DNA of 64,000 nucleotides from contig JADYYK010000227.1 of assembly GCA_020853705.1 (NCBI GenBank), positions 1 to 64,000 on the forward strand, read 5' to 3'. The notes under the pieces are model-generated. The model did no database searches. It saw nothing but the letters and a program-made list of their open reading frames with translations, and was not told the origin of the DNA. Of the stretch, positions 25,142 to 34,083 are shown piece after piece. The stretch comes from Deltaproteobacteria bacterium. GTDB taxonomy: Bacteria; Myxococcota_A; Polyangia; Haliangiales; JADYYK01. The stretch's first letter is position 1. Each line of letters starts with the position of its first letter. The translations under genes and the position numbers were made by a program.

Positions 25142-25929
25142 TGCGTGCGCGCGCGGGTGTGTGGGCTGCGGCGCTGGTGGTGGCCGGGTGCGTGGGGGCG
25201 GGTGTGGGGATGGGCAGCGCGTGGGCGCAGGACGTCGTGACGCCATGGGCGACCGAGCCGGCGCCGTCGCCCGCGCCGGTGGCCACGACGCCCACCGACC
25301 CGGGCGTGCCGATGCAGGTGGTCCCCGTACTGGTGCAGCCTGGCGATCCCCGGGTGGTGCCGCCGCCAGCGCCGTCGCGACGGCGCGGGCCCCAGGTGGG
25401 GCTCGGCCTCGGCTACCGCGTGCCCATGCTGAGCCCGGGCGGCAAGAAGGTGGGCGAGGCGCTGCAGGCCTACGGCTATGACGAGGGTGGCCTCGGCTTT
25501 CTGTTCGAGACCCAGATCGATCTGGTGTGGCGCTACAGCCGTGAGATCGATGTGGGCGCGCGAGCAGGCTACGCCATGAACTTCTGGGATCCCACCAGCG
25601 GTGACGCTGACGCTGCCGAGCTGTCGCTCGACGTCGCCGAGGTGGGCGCGCTGGTGCGCATGCACCCGTCGCGGCGGGTGCCGTTCGCGTTCCAGTTCGG
25701 CGCCGGCGTGCTGCTGGCGACGACCACGCTGCGTGGTGAACACGACAGCGAGCTGGTGCCCTTCGTCCGCGCCGAGCTGCGCGTGGTCATGAGCACCGCG
25801 CGGGTCTCGCCGTGGGTGTCGTTCGGCTACACCCTGGCCAGCTGGGGCGATGCGCTGGGCCCAGGCGTGGACCTGCCGCTGGGTGGCCTGGGCATCGAGG
25901 CGGGGTTCAGGTTCGGCGAGAATCGCTGA
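25141..25929 (+). CDS. Outer-membrane beta-barrel protein
   Basis: 262 aa. Signal peptide (WAAALVVAGCVGAGVGMGS, cleavage near AWAQD), a Pro/Ala/Val-rich linker (30-85) and then alternating strands: GLGLGYRVPML, YSREIDVGARAGYAM, GALVRMHPS, FAFQFGAGVLLATT, SPWVSFGYTLASWG, ending GIEAGFRFGENR. An eight-stranded small porin-like barrel is likely. It is coupled to the preceding lipoprotein, suggesting an envelope pair. Confidence 0.7.
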   Translation: MRARAGVWAAALVVAGCVGAGVGMGSAWAQDVVTPWATEPAPSPAPVATTPTDPGVPMQVVPVLVQPGDPRVVPPPAPSRRRGPQVGLGLGYRVPMLSPGGKKVGEALQAYGYDEGGLGFLFETQIDLVWRYSREIDVGARAGYAMNFWDPTSGDADAAELSLDVAEVGALVRMHPSRRVPFAFQFGAGVLLATTTLRGEHDSELVPFVRAELRVVMSTARVSPWVSFGYTLASWGDALGPGVDLPLGGLGIEAGFRFGENR

Positions 25930-26013
25930 CCGTCGACGTTTCAGCTGAGGTGTCGGTACGGGCGGCGAAGGCGCGTGCTGGCGCACAACCTGGCGTCGCG
26001 ATATGAGACCAGC

Positions 26014-26562
26014 ATGGCGACCAAGACGAAGTCCCGCGGTGTGAAGAGGCAGCCGCCGAAGGCCCCGCAGCGCGCGAAGGTGAAGGCGGTCAAGGCGCTG
26101 AAGGTCGCGAAGCCCGCGAAGGCCGCGAAGGCTGCGAAGCCCGCGAAGCCTGCGAAGCCTGCGAAGGTCGGGAGGGCCGCGAAGGTCGCCAAGCCGATGT
26201 TCGAAAAGGTCGCCTTCACCATGTTCTCGGTGACCGATCCGATGCGTGCGCGCGCCTTCTACGAAGGTGTCCTCGGCCTGACCCGCGGCCTGGCCTCGCC
26301 CAGCGGCACCTGGACCGAGTACGACCTCCCGGGCGGCGGCTGTCTCGCGCTGTTCTGCCACCCCGACCCGGCCTTCGCCCGCGGCCCGGGCGGCGCCAGC
26401 GTCGCCCTCGAGGTCGCCGACCTCGACGCCCTCAACGCGCGCCTGCAGGCCGCCGGCGTGGTCTACCAGGGCGGCATGATCCACGGCCCGCGCTGCCGCA
26501 TGTCGAACATCCTCGACAGCGAGGGCAACGCGCTGATCCTGCACCAGCTCGCCGGCAAGTAG
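26014..26562 (+). CDS. Glyoxalase/VOC-fold protein with histone H1-like Lys-Ala-Pro tail
   Basis: 182 aa. Residues 1-65 are a Lys/Ala/Pro repeat (AKPAKAAKAAKPAKPAK), as in histone H1 C-terminal tails and bacterial H1-like proteins. Residues 66-180 are a vicinal-oxygen-chelate domain: FYEGVLGLTRG, WTEYDLPGGGCLALF, ALEVADLDALNARLQAAGV and IHGPRCRMSNILDSEGNALILHQ. The ATG at 26014 is preferred; a start at 25975 would only add a short non-conserved segment. The enzyme activity is unknown. The tail predicts nucleic-acid or polyanion binding. Confidence 0.8.
   Translation: MATKTKSRGVKRQPPKAPQRAKVKAVKALKVAKPAKAAKAAKPAKPAKPAKVGRAAKVAKPMFEKVAFTMFSVTDPMRARAFYEGVLGLTRGLASPSGTWTEYDLPGGGCLALFCHPDPAFARGPGGASVALEVADLDALNARLQAAGVVYQGGMIHGPRCRMSNILDSEGNALILHQLAGK
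26101..26195 (+). repeat. GCGAAG-type repeats encoding AKPAKA motifs
   Basis: Tandem GCGAAGSCY units (about ten) encode the Lys-Ala-Pro tail of the VOC protein. The units vary at third positions, so conservation appears to act on the peptide rather than the DNA. Confidence 0.7.
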
Positions 26563-26563
26563 G

Positions 26564-28213
26564 TCAGCGCGGCGGCGCGCGCCTGGTGAAGTGCGGCGCT
26601 GTCGTGAGCTGGGCGAAGAACTCGTACAGGCTGCTCGCGCCGCTGGCCAGGGCGGTCTGCTGCGCGGTGGTCGGCAGCGCGCTGGCCTCGGCGAGGCCGA
26701 AGGTGTAGACGGCCATCTTGCTGCCCACGCAGCGGGCGACGTCGGGGGAGGCGGCGAGGTGCTGGGCCAGCTCCCGGCCGGTGGCGAAGCTCAGCTCGGC
26801 GGGGCCGAAGCCGACGATCTTGCCGCTGGCGTCGATGGGCTTGCCCTCCTCGGTGGTGCGATAGCGGCCGGCGGTGTCGAAGTTCTCCAGCGCGAAGCCG
26901 ACGTCGTTGATGAGGGCGTGGCAGCCGGCACAGGTCGGGGCCGCGGTGACCTGCTGATAGCGCTCGCGGGTGGTGACGCCGGGGCTGGGCACCGGGGCCT
27001 GGCCGACGTTGGGCGGCGGCGGGGGCAGCTCCTGGCACATGAAGCGGCGGCGGATGAAGGCGCCACGCTGTGGCGGCGAGGTGCTGTCGGTGAGCGCGAA
27101 GCGCGACAGGATCGAGCCTTGCGCGAGCAGCCCGAGGGCCTGCTCGGCGGGGCGCTGGACCTGGCCGAAGGGCTGTGCGGGCGCGGCCAGGCCATAGTGC
27201 GTGGCCAGCGCGGGGCTGACGAAGGTGTCGGCCGACGTGAACAGGTCGGCGACGCCGCCCTTGCGGGTGAAGAAGACGTGCTCGAGGAAGCGGCGGGTCT
27301 CCTCGGCGAGATCGGCGCGCAGGGCGGAGAAGCCGGGCACCAGGCGCTCGTCCTTGGCCAGCGTGCGCACCTCGGCATAGTTCAGCCAGCGCTCCAGGAA
27401 GTGTTCCACGACCAGGTGGCCACGTGGGCTGTCGAGCAGGCGGCGGGCCTCGGTCAGGCGCGCGGTGGGCTCGGCCAGCTCGCCGCGGCGGGCCCGTGCC
27501 ATCAGGTCGTCGCTGGGCGGCGCGCCGCTGAAGTCATAGGCCAGCGCGGTGGCGATCTCCTCGCCGGTGAGCTGGTAGGCATCGCCGGCGGGTTCGCCGA
27601 GCTCGCTGCGGTAGAGGAAGTAGGGCGACGACAGCAGCGCGACGAGCGACCACTTGACGCCATCGGCGGGGGCGGCGCCCAGGGTGATGATGCGATCGTA
27701 GGTGGCGAGATAGCGCTCCTTGTCGGCGGCGACCAGCGCGCGGCGCAGCAGGCGCGGGGCCAGGGTGTCGAGCAGGGCGGCGACACAGGTGCGGCCTGGC
27801 GTGGCGCAGGCGGTGACACCGGCGGTGGCGAGGCCGCGCTGCATCACGGTGTCGGCGACGCGCTCGGCGGCGGCGGCGAGCTCTTCGGCGCGGGCGTCGT
27901 CGACGGTCAGCAGCGCGACGTCGTTGTCGAAGCCGGCGACCGAGCTGCGATCGGGCGGCAGCGCGGCGCCGGCCCAGTCGGCGCCGAGGCCGAACACGTC
28001 GCGCACGGTGGCGTCGTACTCTCGCGTGGTCAGGCGGCGCAGCTCGCGCTGGCCGACCATGGCGCCGTCGGGCAGCGTGGTGACGACCGGGCCGGGGTCG
28101 GGGGCGTCGGTCGGGCTGGGGCCGGGGCCAGGGTCGGGGCCGGGCTGCGGGGCCAGCTCGCCGATGCAGCCGGCCAGCACGAGTGGAAGGATCGTGAGGA
28201 TGGGTTTGCGCAT
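26564..28213 (-). CDS. DUF1592/DUF1588-type cytochrome c-like lipoprotein
   Basis: 549 aa. Lipobox LVLAGC near residue 16, a Pro/Gly/Asp linker, then the series of domains known as DUF1587-1592-1588-1585: LRRLTTREYDATVRDVFGL, RLLRRAL, SPYFLYRSELGE, GEEIATALAYDFSGAPP, RGAFIRRRFMCQELPPPP, CAGCH (haem c-type motif) and DVGFALENFD. Planctomycetes and Myxococcota encode this beside DUF1552 proteins; function is unsettled, possibly extracytoplasmic redox or polymer degradation. ATG at 28213 overlaps the DUF1552 stop. Confidence 0.88.
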   Translation of the reverse strand: MRKPILTILPLVLAGCIGELAPQPGPDPGPGPSPTDAPDPGPVVTTLPDGAMVGQRELRRLTTREYDATVRDVFGLGADWAGAALPPDRSSVAGFDNDVALLTVDDARAEELAAAAERVADTVMQRGLATAGVTACATPGRTCVAALLDTLAPRLLRRALVAADKERYLATYDRIITLGAAPADGVKWSLVALLSSPYFLYRSELGEPAGDAYQLTGEEIATALAYDFSGAPPSDDLMARARRGELAEPTARLTEARRLLDSPRGHLVVEHFLERWLNYAEVRTLAKDERLVPGFSALRADLAEETRRFLEHVFFTRKGGVADLFTSADTFVSPALATHYGLAAPAQPFGQVQRPAEQALGLLAQGSILSRFALTDSTSPPQRGAFIRRRFMCQELPPPPPNVGQAPVPSPGVTTRERYQQVTAAPTCAGCHALINDVGFALENFDTAGRYRTTEEGKPIDASGKIVGFGPAELSFATGRELAQHLAASPDVARCVGSKMAVYTFGLAEASALPTTAQQTALASGASSLYEFFAQLTTAPHFTRRAPPR

Positions 28214-29520
28214 CACGCCTTGATCTCCCGCAGCGCGCCGGGGCCACCGAAGGACTGCCCGGTGACGCCCATCGCCTCTGCCATCGCGGTCAGCACGGTG
28301 GCGTGGCTGACGCTGCCGAGTTGCAGGTACTGTCCAGTGCGGAGAGTCCCGCTACCGCCGCCGGCCAGGACCATGGGGACCGACTTGCAGTCGTGGTTCT
28401 GACCGTCGGCGATCTCGCTGGTCCACAGTGCGGTGGTGTTGTCGAGGATGCTGCGGCCGGGATCCTCGGGGTCGGGCACGTTCAGCTGATCGAGCAGCGC
28501 GGCGAACTTGAGCGCGAACCACTGCTGACACAGCGCGTGCTCGCGGCGCACGCCGTGCGACAGCCCATGGTGCCCGGCGCCGATGCCCAGCCAGGTGAAG
28601 GGCACGCCGTGGTTGACGTAGCCGGCCTGCAGGGTGACCACGCGGGTCAGGCCGCAGCGCAGCGCGTAGGCGGCGACCTCGACCTGGGCGTCCATCACGG
28701 TGGCGAAGTTTTCGTGCGCCCAGACGTTCTTGCCGCGCGCGGCGGCGACCGCGGGCAGCGTCGGGGCCTGGCTGCAGCCGGCGACCGGGGTCATCGGCCC
28801 GGTCGGGTTGCTGGTCGGCGCGGCGGTCATGCGCGCCAGCGCGGTGCGGTGCTTGTCGAGGCGCGCGGCGGGGGCGCTGGTGCCGACCCTGGCGCGCAGC
28901 TCGCCGAGCTCTGCGACGGCCGGGGCCAGGGCCTCGCGGCGCAGCGCGGCCGCCGAGGGCCCCTGGGGCTGCGGCGCCGGATTGGAGACCGCGCCCCCGG
29001 CCGCGGCGACCCCGAGCCCGGCCAGCGCTGCCACGGGATCCGGGTTGGCCTGCACCGCGCGCCCGGCGTCCATGGTGAAGTAGCCGTCGACGGTGAAGCT
29101 CTGGGCGTAGTCGGGCACCACGCCGAGGCGCAGCGGGCGCACGTTGAGGCTGCGCGCGACCACGGTGTCGAGGCTGTCGGGCCCCTTGGCGGTCAGCACA
29201 TCCTTGTTGGCGTAGTGGTTGTCGGAGCCGACATAGTCGATGCCGCGCAGGATGTTGAGGCGCGCGGCGTGGCGCTGCAGCGGGGCCAGGATCGAGACGT
29301 CACCCGCTGACGTGAGGTCGGTCGCGCTGCGCGGCCAGAACAGCTCGGCGGGCGCGCCGTGCGGGGTGTAGAGGACCAGCAGGCGGCGCGGGCGGCCGCT
29401 GCCGGTGACCTGGGCCTCGGCGCTGCGCGCGCGCGCGCCGAGGATGCTGGGGGCGGCCAGCGCGCCCGCGGCGAGCCACTGGAACAAGGTGCGACGGGAG
29501 ATGTCTTTGCCTGCGCTCAT
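28213..29520 (-). CDS. DUF1552 protein with Tat signal
   Basis: 435 aa. Tat-type N-terminus SRRTLFQWLAAGALA followed by the DUF1552 core: LLVLYTPHGAPAELFWP, ILRGIDYVGSDNHYANKDVL, then GCSQAPTLP and the C-terminal VPMVLAGGGSG. DUF1552 proteins are related to sulfatase/phosphatase-like (DUF1501) folds and are nearly always paired with DUF1592 partners, as here (1-bp overlap). Exported folded; cofactor unknown. Confidence 0.88.
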   Translation of the reverse strand: MSAGKDISRRTLFQWLAAGALAAPSILGARARSAEAQVTGSGRPRRLLVLYTPHGAPAELFWPRSATDLTSAGDVSILAPLQRHAARLNILRGIDYVGSDNHYANKDVLTAKGPDSLDTVVARSLNVRPLRLGVVPDYAQSFTVDGYFTMDAGRAVQANPDPVAALAGLGVAAAGGAVSNPAPQPQGPSAAALRREALAPAVAELGELRARVGTSAPAARLDKHRTALARMTAAPTSNPTGPMTPVAGCSQAPTLPAVAAARGKNVWAHENFATVMDAQVEVAAYALRCGLTRVVTLQAGYVNHGVPFTWLGIGAGHHGLSHGVRREHALCQQWFALKFAALLDQLNVPDPEDPGRSILDNTTALWTSEIADGQNHDCKSVPMVLAGGGSGTLRTGQYLQLGSVSHATVLTAMAEAMGVTGQSFGGPGALREIKA

Positions 29521-29759
29521 GCTGGGCGGCGATTGCAGATCGGAGGCCAGCGCGCGCCCGTGTGAAGGCGCGGGTTTCGCTGCCGCGAGGACGGGGGCGA
29601 AGGCCCCAGGGCTGGGGTGTAAAACCTTTGAATCACAGGGGAAAAAGTGAAAATTCTCGTGACCCGATTTGCCTCGAAGGACTCTCTATCGAGACGGCAA
29701 CGGGGAGGCTGCGTGTGCTTGGCCGTCGTGGAGTGGACGGGTATCGTCGTGGCGAGGTC

Positions 29760-31064
29760 ATGGCGATGACGACACGACGCGGACGGGGATGGCGCGCGCT
29801 GGTGATAGTGGCGATGGCGATGGCGACGGCGGGTGCGGCCGGGTGTGCCGCGGGCGGCAGGGGCAAGGGGCCAGCGGGTGCGGAGGTGGCGCCCCCGCCC
29901 TCGGCGTCGCCGGCGATTGCGACCCAGGGCGGCGCCACGAGTGGCTCGAGTGTCGGAGCGCCGCTGTCGTCGGCGCCCGGACCGGCGCCGGCGCGCACCT
30001 TCGCCGAGGCGGTCCAGCGCGTCTCGGCCATCGTGGCCAGCGGCGACATCAGCCCGAGCCACTGCGAGGTGGCGGTGCGCGAGGCGGAGCGGCTGTCGAC
30101 TGGCAGCGGCGCGCAGGACAACCAGTTCGTCGGCGTCGCCGCCGAGCGTTGCGAGCTGCCTGCGCTGGCGGCGCCGTTCTATCGCCGCGCCATCGCCGCG
30201 GCGCCGCGCTACGTGGAGGCGCTGACGGCGCTGGCCGCGCTGTTGATGGACAGCGACCCCCGCGAGGCCGACAAGCTGCTGCAGGCCGCGCTGGCGGTGA
30301 ACCCGCATGATGGTGACGCGCACTACCTGCGCGGCGTGGCCGCCTACCTGCAGCTGGACGGCGACAGCGGGCCGCGGCCCAGCAAGGCGGAGGCGACCGC
30401 GCTGTGGCAGACCGCGAGCGACCAGCTCGGGCTGGTGCTGGCGACGACGCTGCCGTCCGGGCTGCGGCCCGATGTGCGCGCCCATGTCGTGCGCGGTCTG
30501 GCCGGGCTGGCGGCGCGACGCGCGGGGGTCGACGTGCCGCTCAGGCTCATCGAGCTCGGGCTCCGCGAGGCCCTCCGCCTCAGCCCGCAGGACGCCGCGG
30601 TGCTCGACACGCTGGGGCTCCTGGCGGAGGCGCGCGGCGAGTACGGCGAGGCGGAGGTCCACTGGCGCAGCGCCGCCGAGCTGGCCAGGTCCTGGGATGC
30701 GCCCGCGCTGAACCTGGCACGCCTGGAGCTCAGGCTGGGGCGGTTCAGCGAGGCGACGGCGCTGGTTCGTCCCGACGCCCAGGCGCCCCGCAACGCGTAC
30801 GTCAGCTTCGTGATCCTCGGGCTGGGGTACCGTGCGCGCGGCAACCTCGACAAGGCCGCGGACAGCTACCAGAAGGCGATCAAGCTGGAGCCGACCTGGG
30901 GCGCGGCGTACTTCGACCTCGGCGTGCTGGAGCAGGGTCGCGGCAACTGTGACGCGGCGACGAGCGCGTTCGAGAGCTTCGTGAAGACGGGGCACGGCAG
31001 CGCCGGCGCGGTCGCCGAGGCGCGCGCGCGCGTCGCCCGCTGTGGCAAGGCGGGTGCGCGATGA
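29760..31064 (+). CDS. TPR-repeat lipoprotein (GltE/AglT-like)
   Basis: 434 aa from the ATG at 29760 (the open frame extends further up without a plausible signal). Lipobox AGAAGC, Ser/Ala/Pro linker, then TPR helices from about residue 150: APFYRRAIAAAPRYVEALTA, LRLSPQDAAVLDTLGLLAEA, DKAADSYQKAIKLEPTWGAA. Architecture and the coupled second TPR gene recall the AglT-AgnA (GltE-GltD) pair of Myxococcus gliding motility, but identity is uncertain. ATGA overlap with the next gene. Confidence 0.75.
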   Translation: MAMTTRRGRGWRALVIVAMAMATAGAAGCAAGGRGKGPAGAEVAPPPSASPAIATQGGATSGSSVGAPLSSAPGPAPARTFAEAVQRVSAIVASGDISPSHCEVAVREAERLSTGSGAQDNQFVGVAAERCELPALAAPFYRRAIAAAPRYVEALTALAALLMDSDPREADKLLQAALAVNPHDGDAHYLRGVAAYLQLDGDSGPRPSKAEATALWQTASDQLGLVLATTLPSGLRPDVRAHVVRGLAGLAARRAGVDVPLRLIELGLREALRLSPQDAAVLDTLGLLAEARGEYGEAEVHWRSAAELARSWDAPALNLARLELRLGRFSEATALVRPDAQAPRNAYVSFVILGLGYRARGNLDKAADSYQKAIKLEPTWGAAYFDLGVLEQGRGNCDAATSAFESFVKTGHGSAGAVAEARARVARCGKAGAR

Positions 31065-32554
31065 GGCGCGGGCCTGGGCTGGGGCTGGCGCTGGTGGCGG
31101 CGCTGCTGGCGCTGAAGCTGCGTGGTGTCGGGACGGCGGGCGCGGAGCCGTCCCCGGAGGAGCTGATCGAGGTCCAGAAGGCGCGGCTGGCGGCCGAAAA
31201 GGCGGAGCGGGCCGGGCGCCATGCCGAGTGCGCCGAGGCCTATCTGGGGCTGGCGCGCAGGGTGCCCGAGGTCGATCCGCGGCAGACGGCGGAGCTCTTG
31301 TACAACGGCGGGGTGTGCGCGGAGATGGCCGGCCAGAGCGGGCTCGCGCTCACCCTGCTCGGTGAGATCATTGACAAGCAGACAACGTCTCCGCTGCGTC
31401 CCCGAGCCCTGCTGCGCAAGGGCATGCTGCTGGAGCGCCTGGGGCGCTGGGCCGACGCGGCGGCCGACTACCTGCGCTACGTACGGCAGTACGCTGCCGA
31501 GAAGGACGGCTATGACGCCAGCGTGCGCGCCATCCAGATCCTGCTGGCGCTGGGTGATCGGGCCGCGGCGCGCACCGCGATCGACCTCTTCACCAAGCTG
31601 TTCGGCGCCAAGAAGCGCGGCGAGCTCGCCGACCTGCAGCTGGCGTTGCTCGAGGGCGCCAACGATGCCGAGCGCATCACGCTGCTGACGAAGTTCCTGA
31701 AGCAGCTGGCCACGGCGGCATCGCGTGATCGCCTGGCGGTGGCCGAGGCCGAGCTGGGGCTGGCGCTGTGGCGCAGCGCGTGCGCGCGGCCGTCGCCCGA
31801 GGGCAGCTGTACTGCGCCGCGCAAGCAGCCGGTGCAGACCGTGTGCGGACGTCAGCTGGCCGGACCCGTCGCGACGGCGCGCAAGCCGGCGGTGGTGAAG
31901 GAGGCGCTGCTGCACCTGGAACGGGCGCAGCAGCTGATCGCGGCGGCGCTGCCGGGGACGCAGGACGAAGCGCGCGTCGCCACGCTGAAGCGGACGCAGG
32001 GCTGGGTGCTACTGGCGCGCGCGGATGCGCTGCTGGAGCCGGTGCGCATCGCGGTCGGCGGCGGCAAGGGCGCCCCGGGGCCGGCGCCCAAGGTGACGGG
32101 AGGCGGCGCCGCGGCCGGGGAGTATGCGCGCTGGATCCAGGCGCTGCAGAAGGCGACCCAGCCGGCGATCGAGCTGTACCTGCGCGTCGGCGCCGAGACC
32201 CAGGGTGAGGCGCGTGCGGCGGCGGCGTACCGGATCGCGCAGAGCTTCGCGATGCTGGACGAGGCCATCGCGCAGGCGGCGCCGCCCAAGGCGCTGGGGC
32301 CCGAGGGCGAGCGCGCGTTCTGCGAGGCGATCGACCAGTTTCAGCAGCCGCTGCAGACCAAGACGCTGGATGCGCTGGAGGTCTGCGTGCGGGTGGCACG
32401 CGAGCTCCGGTCGGTGGCCTGGTTCGACCGCTGCAGCGCCGAGCTGTCGGCGCTCGACCCCGGCAAGTGGCCGGTGCCGGAGCTGATGGTGCCGCCGCCG
32501 GCGGTCAGGCCGCTGGAGCTGCCGGAGCCGCGCAACGGGGCGCCGCCGCCGTGA
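31061..32554 (+). CDS. Periplasmic TPR-like protein (possible GltD/AgnA relative)
   Basis: 497 aa with an N-terminal signal (LGLALVAALLALKL, cleavage near AGAEP). Helical repeats include ECAEAYLGLARRVPEVD, AELLYNGGVCAEMAG and AALDYLRYVRQ-type pairs typical of TPR/Sel1 arrays. The C-terminus has paired Cys and ends Pro-rich (PVPELMVPPPAVRPLELPEP). Translationally coupled to the TPR lipoprotein. Myxococcus AgnA is much longer, so equivalence is only a suggestion. Confidence 0.7.
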   Translation: MRRGPGLGLALVAALLALKLRGVGTAGAEPSPEELIEVQKARLAAEKAERAGRHAECAEAYLGLARRVPEVDPRQTAELLYNGGVCAEMAGQSGLALTLLGEIIDKQTTSPLRPRALLRKGMLLERLGRWADAAADYLRYVRQYAAEKDGYDASVRAIQILLALGDRAAARTAIDLFTKLFGAKKRGELADLQLALLEGANDAERITLLTKFLKQLATAASRDRLAVAEAELGLALWRSACARPSPEGSCTAPRKQPVQTVCGRQLAGPVATARKPAVVKEALLHLERAQQLIAAALPGTQDEARVATLKRTQGWVLLARADALLEPVRIAVGGGKGAPGPAPKVTGGGAAAGEYARWIQALQKATQPAIELYLRVGAETQGEARAAAAYRIAQSFAMLDEAIAQAAPPKALGPEGERAFCEAIDQFQQPLQTKTLDALEVCVRVARELRSVAWFDRCSAELSALDPGKWPVPELMVPPPAVRPLELPEPRNGAPPP

Positions 32555-32580
32555 GGTAGACTGCGGCGAGGAGGCACGAG

Positions 32581-33282
32581 ATGGCGCCCAGGCAGCTGGT
32601 GATCGGCTTCGCGGTGGTGTGGGGGCTGGCGAGCTGCGGTGGCGGCGGCTCGTCATCCAGGCCGACCACGAACTTCGTGCCGGTCGACGAAGGTGCATCG
32701 ACAGGGGGGACAGTGCAGCCGTCGCCGTCGCCGTCGTCCCCACCGTCGGCCGGGACGCCGGATGCGTCGAGGGCGATCCCGGGGCCCAAGGGGCCGGTGC
32801 TGGGCGGGTCGCCCAATGACTCGCCCGAGATCTCGCGCAGCGTGGGCGGGCCCAACGACATCGTGGTGCTGTGGACGCGCGTGGTGCCGAAGACGACCGA
32901 CGCCAAGATCACCCAGCTGGCTGGCAACATCCAGGCCCGGGTGCGCGCGGCGGCGATGGCGGCCTTCCCGGGCCGCACCATCGATCTGCGGCCGCAGCCG
33001 GAGCGGGTCTGTCCTCGCTCGGGCTGCAAGGTGCTTTCGGTGGGCGCACTGCTCCTGCACTCGAACGGCGGCTGCGCGGTGATCGCGCTGGTGACCGCGG
33101 CGGGGCAGACGCCGACGCGGCTGTTCCCGTGGGCCGGGCAGGTCGACTTCAAGCGCAACTTCGCGCCGTTTCGCGAGCCGCCCGAGTCGAACGTGGTGGT
33201 GCGCGACTATGCGCCGTGCTCGCTCGATCCGATGGCCGCGGGCGACGACAGCATCACCGCGGCGATCCAGGCCACGCGGTAG
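32581..33282 (+). CDS. Lipoprotein, unknown function
   Basis: 233 aa. Lipobox GLASC (Cys19) then GGGGSSS and a Ser/Pro linker. The C-terminal half (about 85-233) is a compact alpha/beta domain with two Cys pairs (CPRSGCKV; CAVI...CSLD). GAGGAGG lies upstream of the ATG. Last gene of the TPR pair operon (26 bp gap). No recognised family. Confidence 0.7.
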   Translation: MAPRQLVIGFAVVWGLASCGGGGSSSRPTTNFVPVDEGASTGGTVQPSPSPSSPPSAGTPDASRAIPGPKGPVLGGSPNDSPEISRSVGGPNDIVVLWTRVVPKTTDAKITQLAGNIQARVRAAAMAAFPGRTIDLRPQPERVCPRSGCKVLSVGALLLHSNGGCAVIALVTAAGQTPTRLFPWAGQVDFKRNFAPFREPPESNVVVRDYAPCSLDPMAAGDDSITAAIQATR

Positions 33283-33294
33283 CGCTGCGCTCGC

Positions 33295-34083
33295 TCAGGG
33301 GCGCGGGGCAAACGGGCGGTGGAACTGTCGCGGCGCGTGCTTCTTGCGCAGGCAGCGGGCGGTCGCGCTCATGTAGCAGATGGTCAGGGCGCGGCGCGGG
33401 TTGCCGGTGTGGTTGCGGCCGGAGCGGTGCCACAGGTGGTTGTGGATGAGCAGCACTTCGCCGGCGCGCGCGGGCAGCGGCAGGGCGTGCGCCTCGGCGT
33501 CGATGGCCTGGGTCATGGCGGCGGGGACGTTGCCGCCGCCCGGTGTGGCCAGGCCGCCGTGGTGGGTGCCGCTGAGGACCTCGACGCAGCCGGACTCGAC
33601 CGGGCAGTCGTCGAGCGCGGTCCAGATCTGCAGCGTGGGCGACTGGTCGATGCCCCAGAAGCGGCCGCCGTCCTGGTGCCAGCCCAGGTGGGTGCCGCCG
33701 TGGGCGGCCTTGATGAAGAGGCAGGCGCGGTAGATCGCGATGTCGCCCGCGATCAGCGTGCGCGCGACGCGCTCGAAGAAGGCGTTGCCGATCCAGGCCG
33801 CGTAGAGGTCGTCCTTCTCCAGCTTCTCGATCTTGCGGTAGGCCACCGAGGGGCCGACATAGCCGCGCCCGAACTCGAGGTCGTCATAGCTGCCGGTGGC
33901 GCTGTCGGGCTGGAAGAACAGGCCGTCGATCACGCGCTGGCCCAGCATCAGCTCGTCGGCGCGGGCGCGCAGCGCGCCGAGGCCGTCGTCGTCGAGGGCG
34001 CGGCCCAGGCGGGCCCAGCCGTGCTCGGCGAAGTGGGCCAGCGCGGCGCCGAGGTCGACGTCGGCGGTGGCGGGCAGCAGCAT
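33295..34083 (-). CDS. Phytanoyl-CoA dioxygenase (PhyH) family protein
   Basis: 262 aa Fe(II)/2-oxoglutarate-dependent oxygenase. The facial triad is visible: HLGWHQDGG (HxD) and the distal His in LWHRSGRNHTG, with the 2-oxoglutarate-binding Arg in NPRRALTICYM. SPTLQIWTALDDC and VLSGTHHGG are typical PhyH segments. The substrate is unknown; relatives hydroxylate fatty acyl chains or secondary metabolites. Start overlaps the upstream lipoprotein stop (TGATG), so the two form an operon. Confidence 0.9.
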   Translation of the reverse strand: MLLPATADVDLGAALAHFAEHGWARLGRALDDDGLGALRARADELMLGQRVIDGLFFQPDSATGSYDDLEFGRGYVGPSVAYRKIEKLEKDDLYAAWIGNAFFERVARTLIAGDIAIYRACLFIKAAHGGTHLGWHQDGGRFWGIDQSPTLQIWTALDDCPVESGCVEVLSGTHHGGLATPGGGNVPAAMTQAIDAEAHALPLPARAGEVLLIHNHLWHRSGRNHTGNPRRALTICYMSATARCLRKKHAPRQFHRPFAPRP

